The translations under genes were made by a program, and so were the position numbers. This document shows positions 38,134 through 51,028 of a DNA stretch of 64,000 bases, in pieces (within the stretch, counting starts at the first letter, position 1; every line of letters begins with the position of its first letter). Origin of the DNA: Caprella mutica (lineage: Eukaryota; Arthropoda; Malacostraca; Amphipoda; Caprellidae); assembly GCA_947561585.1 (NCBI GenBank), contig CANNZV010000256.1:248001-312000 (forward strand), written 5' to 3'. The notes under the pieces were generated by a model. That model did no database searches. It was not told the origin of the DNA and was given only the letters and a program-made list of their open reading frames with translations.

Positions 38134-41100
38134 ATGGAGTACCTAATGCTTCTGATCGCAATCACAATCTTAACATTGAGTTTGCTGAACATCAGCTCGG
38201 GATGGATTTGCAGTGGTCTTCTAAAGGGTGAATGTGACTCCACTGTGGGAGAGGAGAGATGCTTTAACCTCTACGAAGACACGTATGTGAAGCCAGCAAC
38301 AACAATAACATTCTACGTACAACAAAGATGGAATTGTTTTGCTCTCTGCTTCCATAAGAAATGTGACTGCTCTCTCTACTTACCAGGTTACACGAGAAAT
38401 ATTAATCAATTACAGACAATAATTTAAATAATCTTCGTGAACAATTTATTTCCAACAATTATTTTAATTTAACAATAAACATATGCGTAACTATGGATAT
38501 CAACTAAGATTTTTCACGTCTATTACTTTGAAAACAGTAGATTGCAAGTATTCGAAAGAATGTTAAACATATTTCTTAAAATGTATATTGAAATTGCAGA
38601 CAAGCAATGCATTTTGATGTTCATGGAAGAGTCTCCCACTACCACCAACACACCCGTTCTTCACCTCATGGGGACTAACGTAGCGAAAGAGAAACCAGCG
38701 ACTGCCAGTACATTTGTCCGTGGATCGTAAGATTATTGATATTTTAAACAGTAATGCGTTCCCTGATGTTGTGTAATGCACTTGTGTTGTATAATGCATT
38801 TGTGTTGTGAAATGCACTTGTGTTGAATAATGCACTTGTGATGTAAAATCATAAAGAACCTATTATCTGAAAATCTGTTAATATAAAATCAAGACATGAA
38901 TTTACTGTTGTAATGGAATATGTTTCATTTAAACATAAATAATTTCCGTTAATAATATTAATTACTAAAATGTCGCATGTCTTCCAGTTATAGATAATCC
39001 ATTGGATATACCATAAATACAGAAAATTACTATAGAATAGATCATAATATTTTAGAAAAAATATTAATACGACAGTACTAATTAAAATCTTGGAGCAACT
39101 AACGATAACGGACCAGAAACGGGCCAAGTAAAGTTAACGGACCAGAAGCAGCCCAAGTAAAGTTAACGGTCTAGAAATGAAGCTAGTAAAGTTAACGGAC
39201 CAGAAATGAAGCTATAAAGATAACAGTACAGAAGTAAAGCTAGTAAAGTTAATGGACCAGAAAACTTAATTAAATATTTATTTAATAGTATTCTATAAAG
39301 ATATAAACATAATAAATTATTATAATAATGATTATACAGTACATTAATTTTGTATATTTTATTATTTGAAAGTAATGATGAAAAACCAGGATCCATTTTG
39401 AAGATGTGAAGAACAAGTGGCATAAAAATGAAAAAAAATATGCCTAAATTCTTTAATGTGGTATCTATGATTCCAAAATTATATTCTAATTCCATTTATT
39501 GGTCAAATATTAATAATTTAACCAACTAAATTTAACGGACCAGAAATGAAACTAGTAAAGAAAACGGACACTGGTCCGTTCTCTTTACTTGCTCCTAAAT
39601 CTTGATGAAAGAACTGTCTGCATTTTTTGTACTCTTACTCAGATGTTCACAATGAAATTAGAGAAATTTTGCCATATAATACGGTAACATCAACATATTC
39701 ACACACCTAACATTTCAAGTTGATCTACGCAATGGCATCCATTTGATCAGTTATTTGCTTCAAATGCCACCTTCCTATGCAAGGTGAGACGTAAATGGGT
39801 TTTGTGCTATGCCGTGAAGTCAGCAGTGATTCAAAAACTTTATAATGATAAATCTACATAAGAAATAAAGAGCAGCTTTGAAATAACTCAATGCCTTATC
39901 CAAATGAAGGTTACGAAGTGAGGAGAGTCAGGTGTAGACTGTAGATATAGCATATCTACTAGAAGAAGAAGAATTAGTGAACAATAACAGAAAAATAATA
40001 AATTTAAAATACTGGACGCTACAGTCAAAGTTGTGTAATTGTAACGAAATTTTAACATTTTACTAAACTTACATTTATTTTCAAAATAAACTATATTGAT
40101 TCTAATCCTTATAGGTTTTTTAAAATTGGGCTGGGTACTCGATGACTTATAAATGTGTACAATTATACATACATACTAGTCTACTTTTGAATATATAAGG
40201 AAGAATAATGAACCCTGTATAGAGCCCTACGTCTCTCCCCTTCAATTAAAAGGATGAAATGAATAAAGGATTATTTTAACATTTATTTCTCTAATAAAAT
40301 CAATAAGTTTATAAAACAATTTTAATTCAATATGATCGCTCTTCGCTTCGACATACATTCAGATCTTATGGTATAACTGTGAACAGCTTCTATTCATCTT
40401 AGATATCCAGATTCTGAAATGCTCTTTGAATTGCTACCTTTTGAGAGTTAACATTAGCGTTTGAATATCGTCAAACTTTCTTTTAGTCACGAAAACTGTT
40501 GGCCAAAGTTGCCAATATTCAGATCTGGAAAGCTAGTTATAGGCAGAACGACCTATAGAAGGAACAGGAAATTATCCTCTATTAGGAAAGTTTGGATAAT
40601 TTAGCTCCGCTAAACAAGAATGAAATTTAGAAAATATCTTAGTTTCTAGAAGGATGGGAAGAAAAAAAACATTCAGAATTTTCAAATGCCTTCTGTGTTA
40701 ATTTTTGATGAAATAAAGTGACATCCCCTGCAGCTCCAAAAATCATTACAGAAGTAAAATTTTCGGTCTGCAGCACAGGAGAAACTTCTGAAAAGTCACA
40801 GGCAAAAACTCGTTTTTTTCTGAACAACTGCAACGCCATCAACAAAGACCTTTTCTCATCAATAATACTGCAAACAAATCCGAACATTCATTTCTTCCTT
40901 TCTTCTTGAGATGATTGGGAAGTCTTAGGCATTTCTGAACCCTGATGGATCTTGAGCGAGGAATGAATTCGGAGTGTTCTAACGTTAAAGGGGCAGTTCA
41001 ATTATTTTTTGTTTTAACAATTTTAATGTCAAACTATTCTTCAGTAAGAATAAAGTATTTGTGTAGATTTGCAATGTTCAATAAATATCTAATAATGGAA

Positions 41101-42702
41101 ATATATCATTTTATGTATGATTAATTTCTTACCAAATGCTAACGGTAGATGGCGCCACAAACAGTGGCGCCATCTTGTAAACTTGTAAACAAACCAACTG
41201 AGATAAGTTTCTATCTAGATTCTAGCTCAAGTGAAGAGATAACTTTATTTTTAAAACTATGACTTCTTGTTTTGAATCTTTTCACCATTTTGACGCAAAT
41301 AAAAGCTTGATTAGTGCATAAAAAATTAATATGAAAACAACAAACAAACTCACGCACATACTAATGAGTGCAAATGCTTCCGCTAGGTGTCGCTAATTTT
41401 ATTATATACTTTCTATATGAACATTTGAAAAATAAACGAGCCTTCAAATATAACAAAATTAAATATTCTGAATCGATTTAAAACCAATTTGGCGATTGTT
41501 TGACTTTGACTTTACTATCCCTTTAAGACTTCATGCAAGAGATTTCAATGAATAATCTTCTGATGCTTCTGTTTCTTACCCTTTGAGTCTTTCGGCTGGA
41601 TTTGACATTGACTTTTTTAATGTTACTTCAACAAATTATTTAGTACCGCTGAATAAAATTTGGTTCACATACGATCCAACTTTAAATAAAAAAAATTTCA
41701 AGACACGACCAACTGTTGTATTTGCGCACCAGGTGAACGCGTTTCATTGCGTATATGGTTATCCTTAGTCATAACTCTGCGCCCCTTTTGAAAAACACAT
41801 TCAACGAACGAAAATATTATGGTTTGAAGATAATTTGAAAAAATATCATAATTATAAGAACAATATTTAGAAAATATATATATATGCGTATTACATAATA
41901 TAAATTTAGTCCCAATTACCTCCAGCAGTCTGTATATATGATTTCATGACATTTTATCTCCAACAAACTATCAAGTGATTACAAAATATAATTGTTTCAT
42001 AAATTAAACTAACATTAGTTACCGTAGTTAAATAATTTTATCAACACGGCAATATAAATAAATCAATAAATGAATTTTTGCATTTGTAGTTTAGTATTTT
42101 GATTCCATTAGTATATTTTTCAAGCTAAGAAGTTACAATAAGTTGTTAAAATTGAAATAAACTGAAATCTATCAACGATGTAAATATGAGATGCAATTCA
42201 CAATTTTTTTTTTCAGTGAACCCGATTTCACCGTAAACGGAAAAGTTACGGGAGGAATTTTCCATTCTGAAGGAACTGACTCCAATCCATGGCTACAGAT
42301 TGACCTCTTACAGAACTTCAAGATCCGGGGAATCAGAGTTATCACCAGACAGGATTACTATGCAACTAATAGATTTTTGGATACACAGGTATTGCAGTAT
42401 ATTTTGAATGAAATGAAATTTTTTGATAGTAACTTTTCGGAACTGCAAGCTGTTATTAAAATATTTCAGTAAACACTTCAATCTCTCAGATTTTTGTGGG
42501 CAACTCGGAAATGGTAAATGATGATTTCTCCTCTCATATCTTGGTGGGTTACATTCCGACTGCAGCTCCTACATCGACACCAGGATATTGGTACAACGTG
42601 AGACTTCAACCAGACGATTCCTACCGCTATGTGGTCCTCAGGAGACTAAATCTTGTAGGACCTCCTTATCTAGAAGTGGATGAAGTTGAAATTCTGGTCT
42701 GA
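38134..42702 (+). CDS. Secreted PAN-like / F-type-lectin-like protein, copy 1
   Basis: The four exons are 38134-38386, 38600-38726, 42217-42388 and 42490-42702. All phases match (1, 2, 0) and encode 254 residues. Residues 1-23 are a signal peptide (MEYLMLLIAITILTLSLL...). Residues 24 to about 105 hold 8 cysteines (WNCFALCFHKKCDCSLYLPD is the core) in a spacing like PAN/apple modules. Residues 127-254 form a cysteine-free F5/8C (discoidin) jelly-roll resembling F-type lectins: NPWLQIDL, then R171-Q-D173 and R179, close to the R-x-D...R fucose-binding signature, with H143 as a possible third ligand. The expected product is an extracellular carbohydrate-binding or recognition protein; this is inferred. 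Intron 2 (3.5 kb) holds a foldback element and a TTAA-flanked element. The donor of intron 1 is the unusual GTTACA. Confidence 0.85.
38766..38843. repeat. 18-bp tandem repeat, about 4.5 copies
   Basis: Unit aatgcacttgtgttgtgt, 40 bp downstream of exon 2 in intron 2 of lectin-like copy 1. It is absent from the corresponding place in copies 2 and 3. The minus-strand frame over it is repeat only. Confidence 0.85.
39092..39595. mobile_element. Foldback element, GGAGCAAGTAAAG family, copy 2 (504 bp)
   Basis: It starts ggagcaactaacgataacgg and ends with the complement of ggagcaagtaaagagaacgg. The left arm has five tandem 'ggaccagaa..agctagtaaagttaa' units. The inner arm shares 'tttaatgtggtatctatgat' with copy 1 at 29.97 kb. 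Compared with copy 1 it is shorter and lacks the long right arm. It sits in intron 2 of lectin-like copy 1. A solo end of the same family is at 61748-61780. Confidence 0.8.
39596..42216 (+). other. Remainder of intron 2 of lectin-like copy 1
   Basis: 40639-40887 (minus strand) is a frame of 82 codons with a coding-like composition (ASP-rich QLFRKKRVFACDFSEVSP) and no recognised family. 40984-41530 looks like a TTAA-flanked element (TTAAAGGGGCAGTTCA ... CTATCCCTTTAAG) containing a GGCGCC palindrome at 41147-41175. 41583-41768 (plus strand) is open for 61 codons (VPLNKIWFTYDP) but unassigned. Confidence 0.4.
40985..41529. mobile_element. Candidate TTAA-flanked non-autonomous element
   Basis: The left end TTAAAGGGGCAGTTCAATTA and right end TACTATCCCTTTAA are short imperfect inverted repeats abutting TTAA, the target of piggyBac-type elements. 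There is no transposase. The inference rests on short termini. Confidence 0.35.
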
Positions 42703-45700
42703 ATTTTCCAACAACCAATATTCAATTTTTTTTTTTTCAAAAAAAGCCCCCCTGCCAGAAGAAGCAAACCTTCTTTAAATAATTAAAAAAAAGCAATTAT
42801 CTTCATTAAGACAATGAACATTAAAAAATGAAAGATAAGCTTCTCTGCTCTACGACCATGGCTCCGACCATCGCCAATGGTAGTGGCCTCCAATTACCGA
42901 CTGTGAGGTGCCTATAGCAGGTCACAGGGGAATAATAGGGAATAATGATATAGGGAATAATGATTAAATTATAGGTAAATCTTTTTATGGGCACCCTCAT
43001 ATCTCATCAAATTAAAGATTTTATTCACTGAATTTTAAAAACTGTAAACAATCAAACAGACAAGAGTTAGTCCTAATTTATTAAACTTAGCAAAATAGTA
43101 ATGAAATGGATTAATCTGATGAATTATATTCATATTTGATGAGTATTGCAAGATCAATAATTATCATGTTGGTAAAGCTACTATTGCATTAAAAAAAATT
43201 ATTCTTGCGTTGCAAGTATTTATATCATGCTTATCTAAACACATTCTGATTCTAGCTTTTAATTATAGAGTCTATTAATTATTAGTGCAACCACTTAATA
43301 TTTAAATAATATTTACTTCAAAGTAATTTGTATCGTTAACTTTAAGCAAAAATTAACATTTTTTCCTATTCTTACTAACATCTTTCTGTGTTATTATAAC
43401 AAACAGTAAAATTACTAGTTTTATTTTCCACATAATGTACGTTTATTTCACTATTGACACGTATCATTATATCAACAATTGCTAAATCATTCAGATACAA
43501 TAAGTTTTAGGTATAAAAAGTTCGTACAGAAAAATATATGAGATGAGCTCGGAGACGCTGAAATATTTGTTCTCAACTATTTTAAACATACCGGGGATTA
43601 AGAAAATGAACGAGAAATCCGATTAGAAGAATTGTTACTCTATATGTTTATCAAAAACTTTGTATATCCTGCTAATACTTTATGAAATGGTTGTTCATCT
43701 AATTAATTCAATTCAAATCATGATGAGGAATAATCCAAAGAAAGCACTACTTCGGAAGTCGATGAGGAGATGACAATTGGAAATGAAACCATGACCATTA
43801 ACTATAGAAAGAAATGAACTCAAACTATAATAAACGACAAATATGAAATATTGAAACCCATTGAGCACTAATTTATAAAGAATCCTGTATATAAATATGC
43901 TCTGTTTGAGAAAACATTGTATGTTTGTTCAATCCATTCCGAACTGGTAGTTTCAATTAGGTTTTGAGCATCAAATGAGGAATTACCTTAGTAATTGATT
44001 TCAAAATTGTTAATCAATTTAAATAGGAATGAATCCGAATAAAAAGTATATAGCCGGTTATTTCTTTTCTATTGAACAAATATAAAAAAATACACAGTTC
44101 AGTAAATAGGTGCATTTAATTAAGAGAATAATCAAAATGGGGGTAACCCCAATATACGGTGCTTCCCTATGAAGTATGGAATTAAGTCTAGGTCTGATCT
44201 CATGTAGTTACAGAGAAGTCTTCCCTTTTATAGTTCTACAACGAATGTACGCTTAACCCAAAAGTAGAATAATCATATTAGATAGCTATAAGGTCTATCT
44301 ATATATTGAATAAATAAATTTATGGATATACAAAATATTCATTTGCCTAGAATTTTGATAGTATTCACCGGACTTTCTGAGAATTGACTATTTAAGTAAA
44401 AAATAGGATGTAATCAAATCAATTCTATTCCCTTGAGAATTGATTTGCCATAATATTTTAATGTACAATTTGAAGATTTATGATAATTCTAATAAGTATT
44501 TATAAAAGTATATTTTAATTGAAGGTATTGGTAATTACAAAATCAAATTAATAATCAGAAATTCATTCTGACAATTGTCTTTTTCATTTTTTATTGTTTT
44601 AATTCATATAATATGAAATGAATAAGGAGTTACAATAATTATTTACATAATAACTCCAAGTCATGTCTCACAATTATTACAGTTCTCATAAAAGAAGCAA
44701 TCTACAACTATATATTGTACGTAGGTACAATAGATATTCCATTGGCCCCTTCACATACACGTTATATTCAATAAATTATATTATGCTTATTTAATATTAA
44801 TAATAAACAAACTACTAAGAAATGTACGAACTATAAAATAAATGTATATTTTAATACGGTAAATATTCTATTAAATGTGAATATTCTATTCCAAATTATC
44901 TGCAGTTTTGAGGTTCTCGTTTAAATATTAATATTCATCTTTTAATTCACTTCAAAGTGTGAATTGATTACTGTTTCTAATGTGTACATAAATGTATACG
45001 AAAAATAATTCCTGACAGACAACAATGATAGAATCATTTCATCTTCAGTCATTGTTTACTGTGAAAAACTGAACTTTTATTTTCGTGGCGACTTTTTCCT
45101 CGTGTGGATTAATTTTATATTAAATTCTTGTTTGAATTACTCAATTATTATCATAATGTCTGAAAACCATTTAGTTGCCAATTCGAACTGATTATTTAAA
45201 AATATTAGCATTTGGTTTATGAAAGAATAGATACGAATTTATTAATTCTACCTTCCAAGATTCAGCTCCAGAAAGGGCCGAAATGTTTGAAAATCTCCAT
45301 CAGATAGAACTCGGTTGATTTGGTTTACGAAACTCAAAAGGATTTGTGAATTATTTTAGTTTTAATTTATAATAGTATAGATAAGGATTAAATTCAAATA
45401 AACGACTCGGATAAATATTTCTGTATGTTCAAGCTACTGTTACTGCTAGAAGATTGAAATAGGTTTATTTTTTCCAAGTTTTATTTCACAATAAATTCAG
45501 CATTGCATTACCACCATTAGCCTCAACAAATTTATTCAAGACTACCAACGTTTTTTTATTACATTCTGTATAGAGTATTAGCATAAGAACTGAAAAAAGT
45601 AGCCGGTTCAAATGGGCTATTAACTATTATAGCTATTGGAGACTGAAATATGTTTCATTTGAAAAAGGAGAATCTCAAATTTAATTTGATATCATTCAGA

Positions 45701-48183
45701 CGTATAAAAATGACATACAGACACATCTATAGATATGGTATCATTAGCGGTTTTTTAACCCAAGAGTAGCACAATTAATTAACAGTGGAATAAATAAAAC
45801 TTATCCTTGTGGAGATGTTTAAATATGGATTCGTGATGACTACAATTTATCGGGGTGCTAGGAAAATTCGTCAACGGAAAATTCGTCCACAGAAAATTCA
45901 TCCACGGAAAATTCGTTTACGGAAAATTCATCCACGGAAAATTCGTCCGCGGAAAATTCGTCCACGGAAAATTCGTCTACTGAAAATTCGTCCATTTTCT
46001 TAAATTTGGAATAGAAAGAAAGACATTATTGAGTGCTAACAATATTCATATATAAGAGATAATTGCAGTCGCATAAAATCTGGTTGGATGAAAATAACAC
46101 ATATTCAGCAGTTATAACTGTTGATTAAAAATGTATTCTATGTAGCTAATGTATTTTGTTATCTATAATTTAAAAGGAAAAAAATAACTTAATCAAATAT
46201 TTAAATTGAACAGCTGGACATTTTCAGCAATACAATATTTGTCAAATATAATTCTGCTTAATTTGGAGTTCATTGCAATACTAGCTTTATATTTGTTCGA
46301 CAAAATCTCAATATTTTGGCATTATACGCTGTGTGACATCTCTCTTTGTTTCAATTCTTTAAGTTAGGGTTAACTCTTCTACCAAATATTGGGATGCTAT
46401 TTCTTGAACATTCCAAAATTCAATTGGATATAACGGGTTTTCGCTGTGATTTCGTGTTCCCTGTTTCATTCCAATGTAAGTAGCTTCAAATTAGTAACAA
46501 AACTCAATTGACATTCTTGCATAAATTTTCATCAACGCCAACAACATCTTCAGGTGTTAAGAACGCTAAGGCTTTTTATCTTAAATTAAATTAATAAAAT
46601 TATTATATATCTACCAATCTTAATGTTTCATTAAACAATCAGGAATTGTGCATTACAACAAACTTTATACTGGATACAACAAAGTACATTCACTATGAAC
46701 TATCTCCTACATACATTAAACTACTTTATATCAAAACATTCATAATAACATTTTGTTCCATTTAAATAAATTATTTTGCGTTTAATGGACAAATTTCCGT
46801 GGACGAATTTTCCGGTCACGATTTATTGGTATTAGGCAAGATATGGAACACTATTATGTGAAATAATATTTGAATGAAATCACGTTACGTGATATGTTCA
46901 CGGTACAGTTCATAACTTTTAAATAAAAAAATTTCATGCCATGAAAAAACAGCAAGGACAGAAACATCATTAACATGGTTAGATAAATTTGATTATCTAT
47001 GATTAATCGAAATCAATAAGAGATTTATGTGCTCAAACATAAATAAAGAAAACTATTTTTCATTCAATCTTTACATGTCAGGTAACACATTTATTTGACA
47101 CCATTTAAAATCAATAACATCAGGAATCCATGCTAATTCTGTATAGCTACAGAATACGAAAAACAAATGGTTGTTCGTCTTGATAAGTGTATTGAGTCTG
47201 TTGGCGGTCATGTAACGCAAAATTTATAATGAAATTAAACTAGTAATTCTTATCTTCAAAATGAAACCTATTTCAATATTGTAGCAATAATAGTTCACAA
47301 ATTACAACCCATATGTAAATAGGTTTTATTTTCATGATTTGAACATTCAAATAATGTAATATATTCATAATGATTATATATTAATCTAGATACCAACATA
47401 TGTTAAATTTTATCGACCAAGTCTCACAGTACCTATAAGGTACATTACAGTGCAATATCTGCTCTGTAGTACCCACTATATCATTAATATAATAACGAGA
47501 TTCCCAAACTGCAGAATATTTTGCATCGATCAAACAATGCAAATAATCATTAAGTGATTTATATTAAGTAGATAATGTTAGGTTTCTAAGTATTTATTAG
47601 TAGAGAGACACGTGAAAAAACTATAAATGTTAAATTCCCACTAATAATTCAATTCTACTAAACAAATTTTATCTACAGATCTATAATAATGAAAGTAAAC
47701 GAATAAAATTTGTAAAACATTAGCCTATTTTATTATATTGTTTTATTCATGAATGAGCATAATTGTCAAACATATCACAATGATGGAAATTGATCATACC
47801 TAACGTTCTGTGTCATAAATTGAGTCGTGTTTCTATATCCGGGAGTAAATTGGCTATAGTTTTCGGAATGCATTCTAAAACAGTAATTAATGATACCACT
47901 ATGATATGATGTTGATTGTATTTTAGTTGTATAGAACATAAATACCAGTGTACTAAGTAGGTTCTGTTGCATGTAGATGTTGTAGTCTTGATATCGTCTC
48001 CTAATATACATTGTAATAATAACTGATCTAATATTTGGTTTAGTATTTCACCGCATTAATAAATAATATGAGGGTGGCTTTTTATGGTCAAAACAATCAA
48101 TACCAAATATCTTCCAGACTTAATCTTCCATAAAGAACTTCATTCACAGAACCAATTTAAATTCACTTTATTCATTCGTTTAA
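42703..48183. other. Intergenic region after lectin-like copy 1 (first copy of the duplicated spacer)
   Basis: From about 42958 onward it matches 51055-56283 almost base for base, apart from scattered substitutions and small indels. About 42722-42950 is unique: it begins with a T-rich run, includes 'ccgaccatcgccaatggtag', and is absent downstream of copy 2, so it looks like a minus-oriented retroposed insert in the 3' flank. No gene is seen; short minus-strand frames near 47775-48011 are conserved only because the whole spacer is duplicated. Confidence 0.6.
45849..46822. mobile_element. Foldback-like element C (GGAAAATTCGTCC termini)
   Basis: The left end is atcggggtgctaggaaaatt, followed by nine 15-bp units of ggaaaattcgtccac (45861-45995). 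The right end is ttccgtggacgaattttccg + gtcacgat, that is, two inverted units. The interior is AT-rich and non-coding. The 64-residue frame over the units is repeat (basic K-I-R-P-R periodicity). Confidence 0.75.
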
Positions 48184-51028
48184 ATGGAGTACCTAATGCT
48201 TCTGATTGCAATCACTCTCTTAACATTGAGTTTGTTGGACATCAGCTCGGGATGGATTTGCAGTGGCCTTCTAAAGGGTGAATGTGACTCCACTGTGGGA
48301 GAGGAGAGATGCTTCAACCTCTACGAACATACTTATGTGAAGCCAGCAACAACAATCACATTCTACGTGCAACGAAGATGGAATTGTTTTGCCCTGTGCT
48401 CCAATAAGAAATGTGACTGCTCTCTCTACTTACCAGGTTATAAGCTATATTATTTCTGAATTCGGGACATTAATGGATATAAACCTTCGTTAACTTCTTA
48501 TTTGTAACATATAAGTGATCTAATTCATTCAGTTGTTTATACATATTTCTTCTTGCCGTTTTAATAATTATGAATATTAAAAATGTTTCTTCTCATCAAA
48601 CTAATCGTAAGAAAGTGTAAACAAACATTGCTATTTCAGACAAGAGATGCATTTTGATGTTCATGGAAGAGTCTTCCACTACCACCAACAACCAAGTTCT
48701 TCATCTCATGGGGACTAACGTAGCCAAAGAAAAACCAACGACTGCTAGCTCATTTAATGCACAGTGAGTTTAATTTTCATTTTAAAAAACTTGTCTCGAA
48801 ACTACTAAAGAAGTTCATTGCTTGAAAATCGGGTAATATAGAATCAAGACTTGATATCACTTCTGTTACGAACTGAGTTACATTTACAAAAATTCAGGAT
48901 TGCCTTTTTAATGGAAATTTAATGTCTTAATTCAAACCAAAAAAAAATTAAAATTATATAATTGTGAGAATATCTTATAAATTGATTTAACATTCACTTA
49001 ATGTATGTAATAATTTAGAATTATGTAAAATGATTTAACATTCACTAAATTTATTAAATAATTTATAATTATTTGAATTGATTTAATATTTACTTAATTT
49101 ACTTTATAATTTAAAATTATATACATGTGAGAATATATAATTAGCTAGTAATCACAAATCTGTACTCACAAATAATTGCTCGAAATACAATTGCTCGAAA
49201 AAAAATTGCTCGAACGAACAATTGCTCGAATGATTAATTGTTCGAAAAAATAATTGCTCGAAAATTAATTGCTCGAAAGTTGTAGAAGAGGAAGGGACAA
49301 CAAGATTGGGAGATTAGGTAGAGTAGGAAAAATATAAAATAAGCAAGTGGCACGATTAACAGAGGTCGTACTAACTTTAATTAATAAGATTTAACATTAA
49401 CCAAAGGCCATATCGCTGATGTCAAAAGGAAATTAAGTACAAAAGGACTGGAAAAATCAATCAGATAGGAAAATAGCTTCACCTTTTAATTCTCACAATA
49501 TGTCGAAAAATCTATAGTCCGCACAATCGTAAGGAGATATACAGTTATACTGTACTAAAAGATCACCAAAAAATACCCAAATATGTCAATGTATATACAC
49601 TGCACCCACAAATATTCAAGAACTATCAACTCAACCCATTAATTTAATAGTATACGTGAATATACTGAAACTTTACTTTCAGGATGAAAAATTACTTTGA
49701 CATAACTTTGACTAATTTCACCAATTGAAGTGCCTCATAGGTATAGGCTAGTTGAAAATATCTATATAATTATTCGAGTTTTATGATAAAAACAACATAA
49801 ATAGTAGCACATGTTACAAACGATAGAACACAAAAGTCATCTAGGAAAAAAAAAACAGAAATAATAATATTTAAAATCAGTTATGCAATAGTTAATAGCA
49901 AATAGATATGAGCAATTTGACACAGTTATTATCAATTACTAAAAAGAAACAATTAAGGGTGGTTAAGTAGAACTCTACTTCATGAATAACTGATTTTTAT
50001 AAATTTGAAAACTGTGCAATTTTATAATCCGAGCATTATTGTTCATTCGAGCCATTGTTCATACGAGCAATTTGATCATTCGAGCAATTGTTCATTCTAT
50101 CAATTTGATAGAATGATATTGCAAGATTTGAGTATATGTTCCCAACTATGTCCTGCCAGCCAATGGGCTGGTAGGACATTCAATTAGAGTAGTAGATTAA
50201 GTAGAAATTACTCTCAAGCTATACATTGATTTTCATTAAGGAGCAACTACTGGCCACTGCTGTGTTCTCAAATCTCATTCCGGAATTATGATTTTACTAA
50301 TGGTAAAAATCTCTTACCACTGGATAAGGATTGCCACTGAATATTTAAGGAAAAAATAATGGAAAGCATAACATTTCTCAGACTGTTCCTGCAACAAAGA
50401 TCTGTGAAACAATGCATGACCTTTTCTAATCCATACCAATATAATGAGCAGGAGATCTAATTTTCTTCTTTTTGCAAGTACTTCTTGACTGGAAGTAAAA
50501 TTATTCTTTCCTTGTTTCAGTGCGGAAACAGAAAACACAGTTAACGGAAAAGTTACTGGAGGAATTTTCCATTCTACAGGAACTGACTCCAATCCATGGC
50601 TACAGATTGACCTCAAACAGAACTTCAAGATCCGGGGAATCAGAGTTATCACCAGACAAGATTACTATGCAACTAATAGATTTTTGAATACAGAGGTAAT
50701 GCAAGATGTGGATTAATTCACAAATGAGTCCTATCTGATAATAAAATATTTCGTTAGTAACAATAGTGGAAATGCAAGTTCTAAGATTTTAACAATTACT
50801 TAAACCGTCTCTCAGATTTATGTGGGCAACTCGGAAATGGTAAATGATGATTTCTCCTCTCATATCTTGGTGGGTTACATTCCGACTGCAGCTCCTACAT
50901 CGACACCAGGATATTGGTACAACGTGAGACTTCAACCAGACGATTCCTACCGCTATGTGGTCCTCAGAAGACTATCTCTTGTAGGACCTCCTTATCTAGA
51001 AGTGGATGAAGTTGAAATTCTGGTCTGA
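48184..51028 (+). CDS. Secreted PAN-like / F-type-lectin-like protein, copy 2
   Basis: The exons are 48184-48436, 48640-48763, 50521-50695 and 50816-51028; the phases match and they encode 254 residues. The architecture is as in copy 1: signal peptide, 8-Cys module, then an F5/8C/F-type lectin-like domain with H143, R171-Q-D173 and R179 kept. Exon 2 is one codon shorter and exon 3 one codon longer than in copy 1, because the splice boundary codons differ (ending S-F-N-A-H, then AETENTVNGK). The last exon is almost identical to copy 1. Intron 2 (1.76 kb) contains the ctcgaa foldback element. All key cysteines and splice sites are intact, so the gene is probably functional. Confidence 0.87.
49171..50093. 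mobile_element. Foldback-like element E (AATTGCTCGAA termini)
   Basis: The left end has six degenerate units of aattgctcgaaa. The right end has inverted forms (cattcgagccattgttc, acgagcaatttgatc, attcgagcaattgttc). The interior is about 750 bp and non-coding. It lies in intron 2 of lectin-like copy 2. Just beyond it are two hairpins: cattctatca/tgatagaatg (50091-50115) and atgtcctgccagcc/gggctggtaggacat (50148-50179). Confidence 0.7.

Noticed and set aside
38563..39495. Three minus-strand frames of 90-110 residues in intron 2 of lectin-like copy 1
   Set aside because: They read through an 18-bp tandem repeat and the arms of a foldback element; antisense to the gene.
45809..46003. Basic KIRPRKIHPRKIR-type peptide frame (also 53906-54100)
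   Set aside because: 15-bp terminal units of a foldback element happen to stay in frame.
48084..48281. Plus-strand 65-residue frame overlapping the start of lectin-like copy 2 (and its duplicate at 56184)
   Set aside because: Out of frame with the spliced gene and conserved only because the segment is duplicated.
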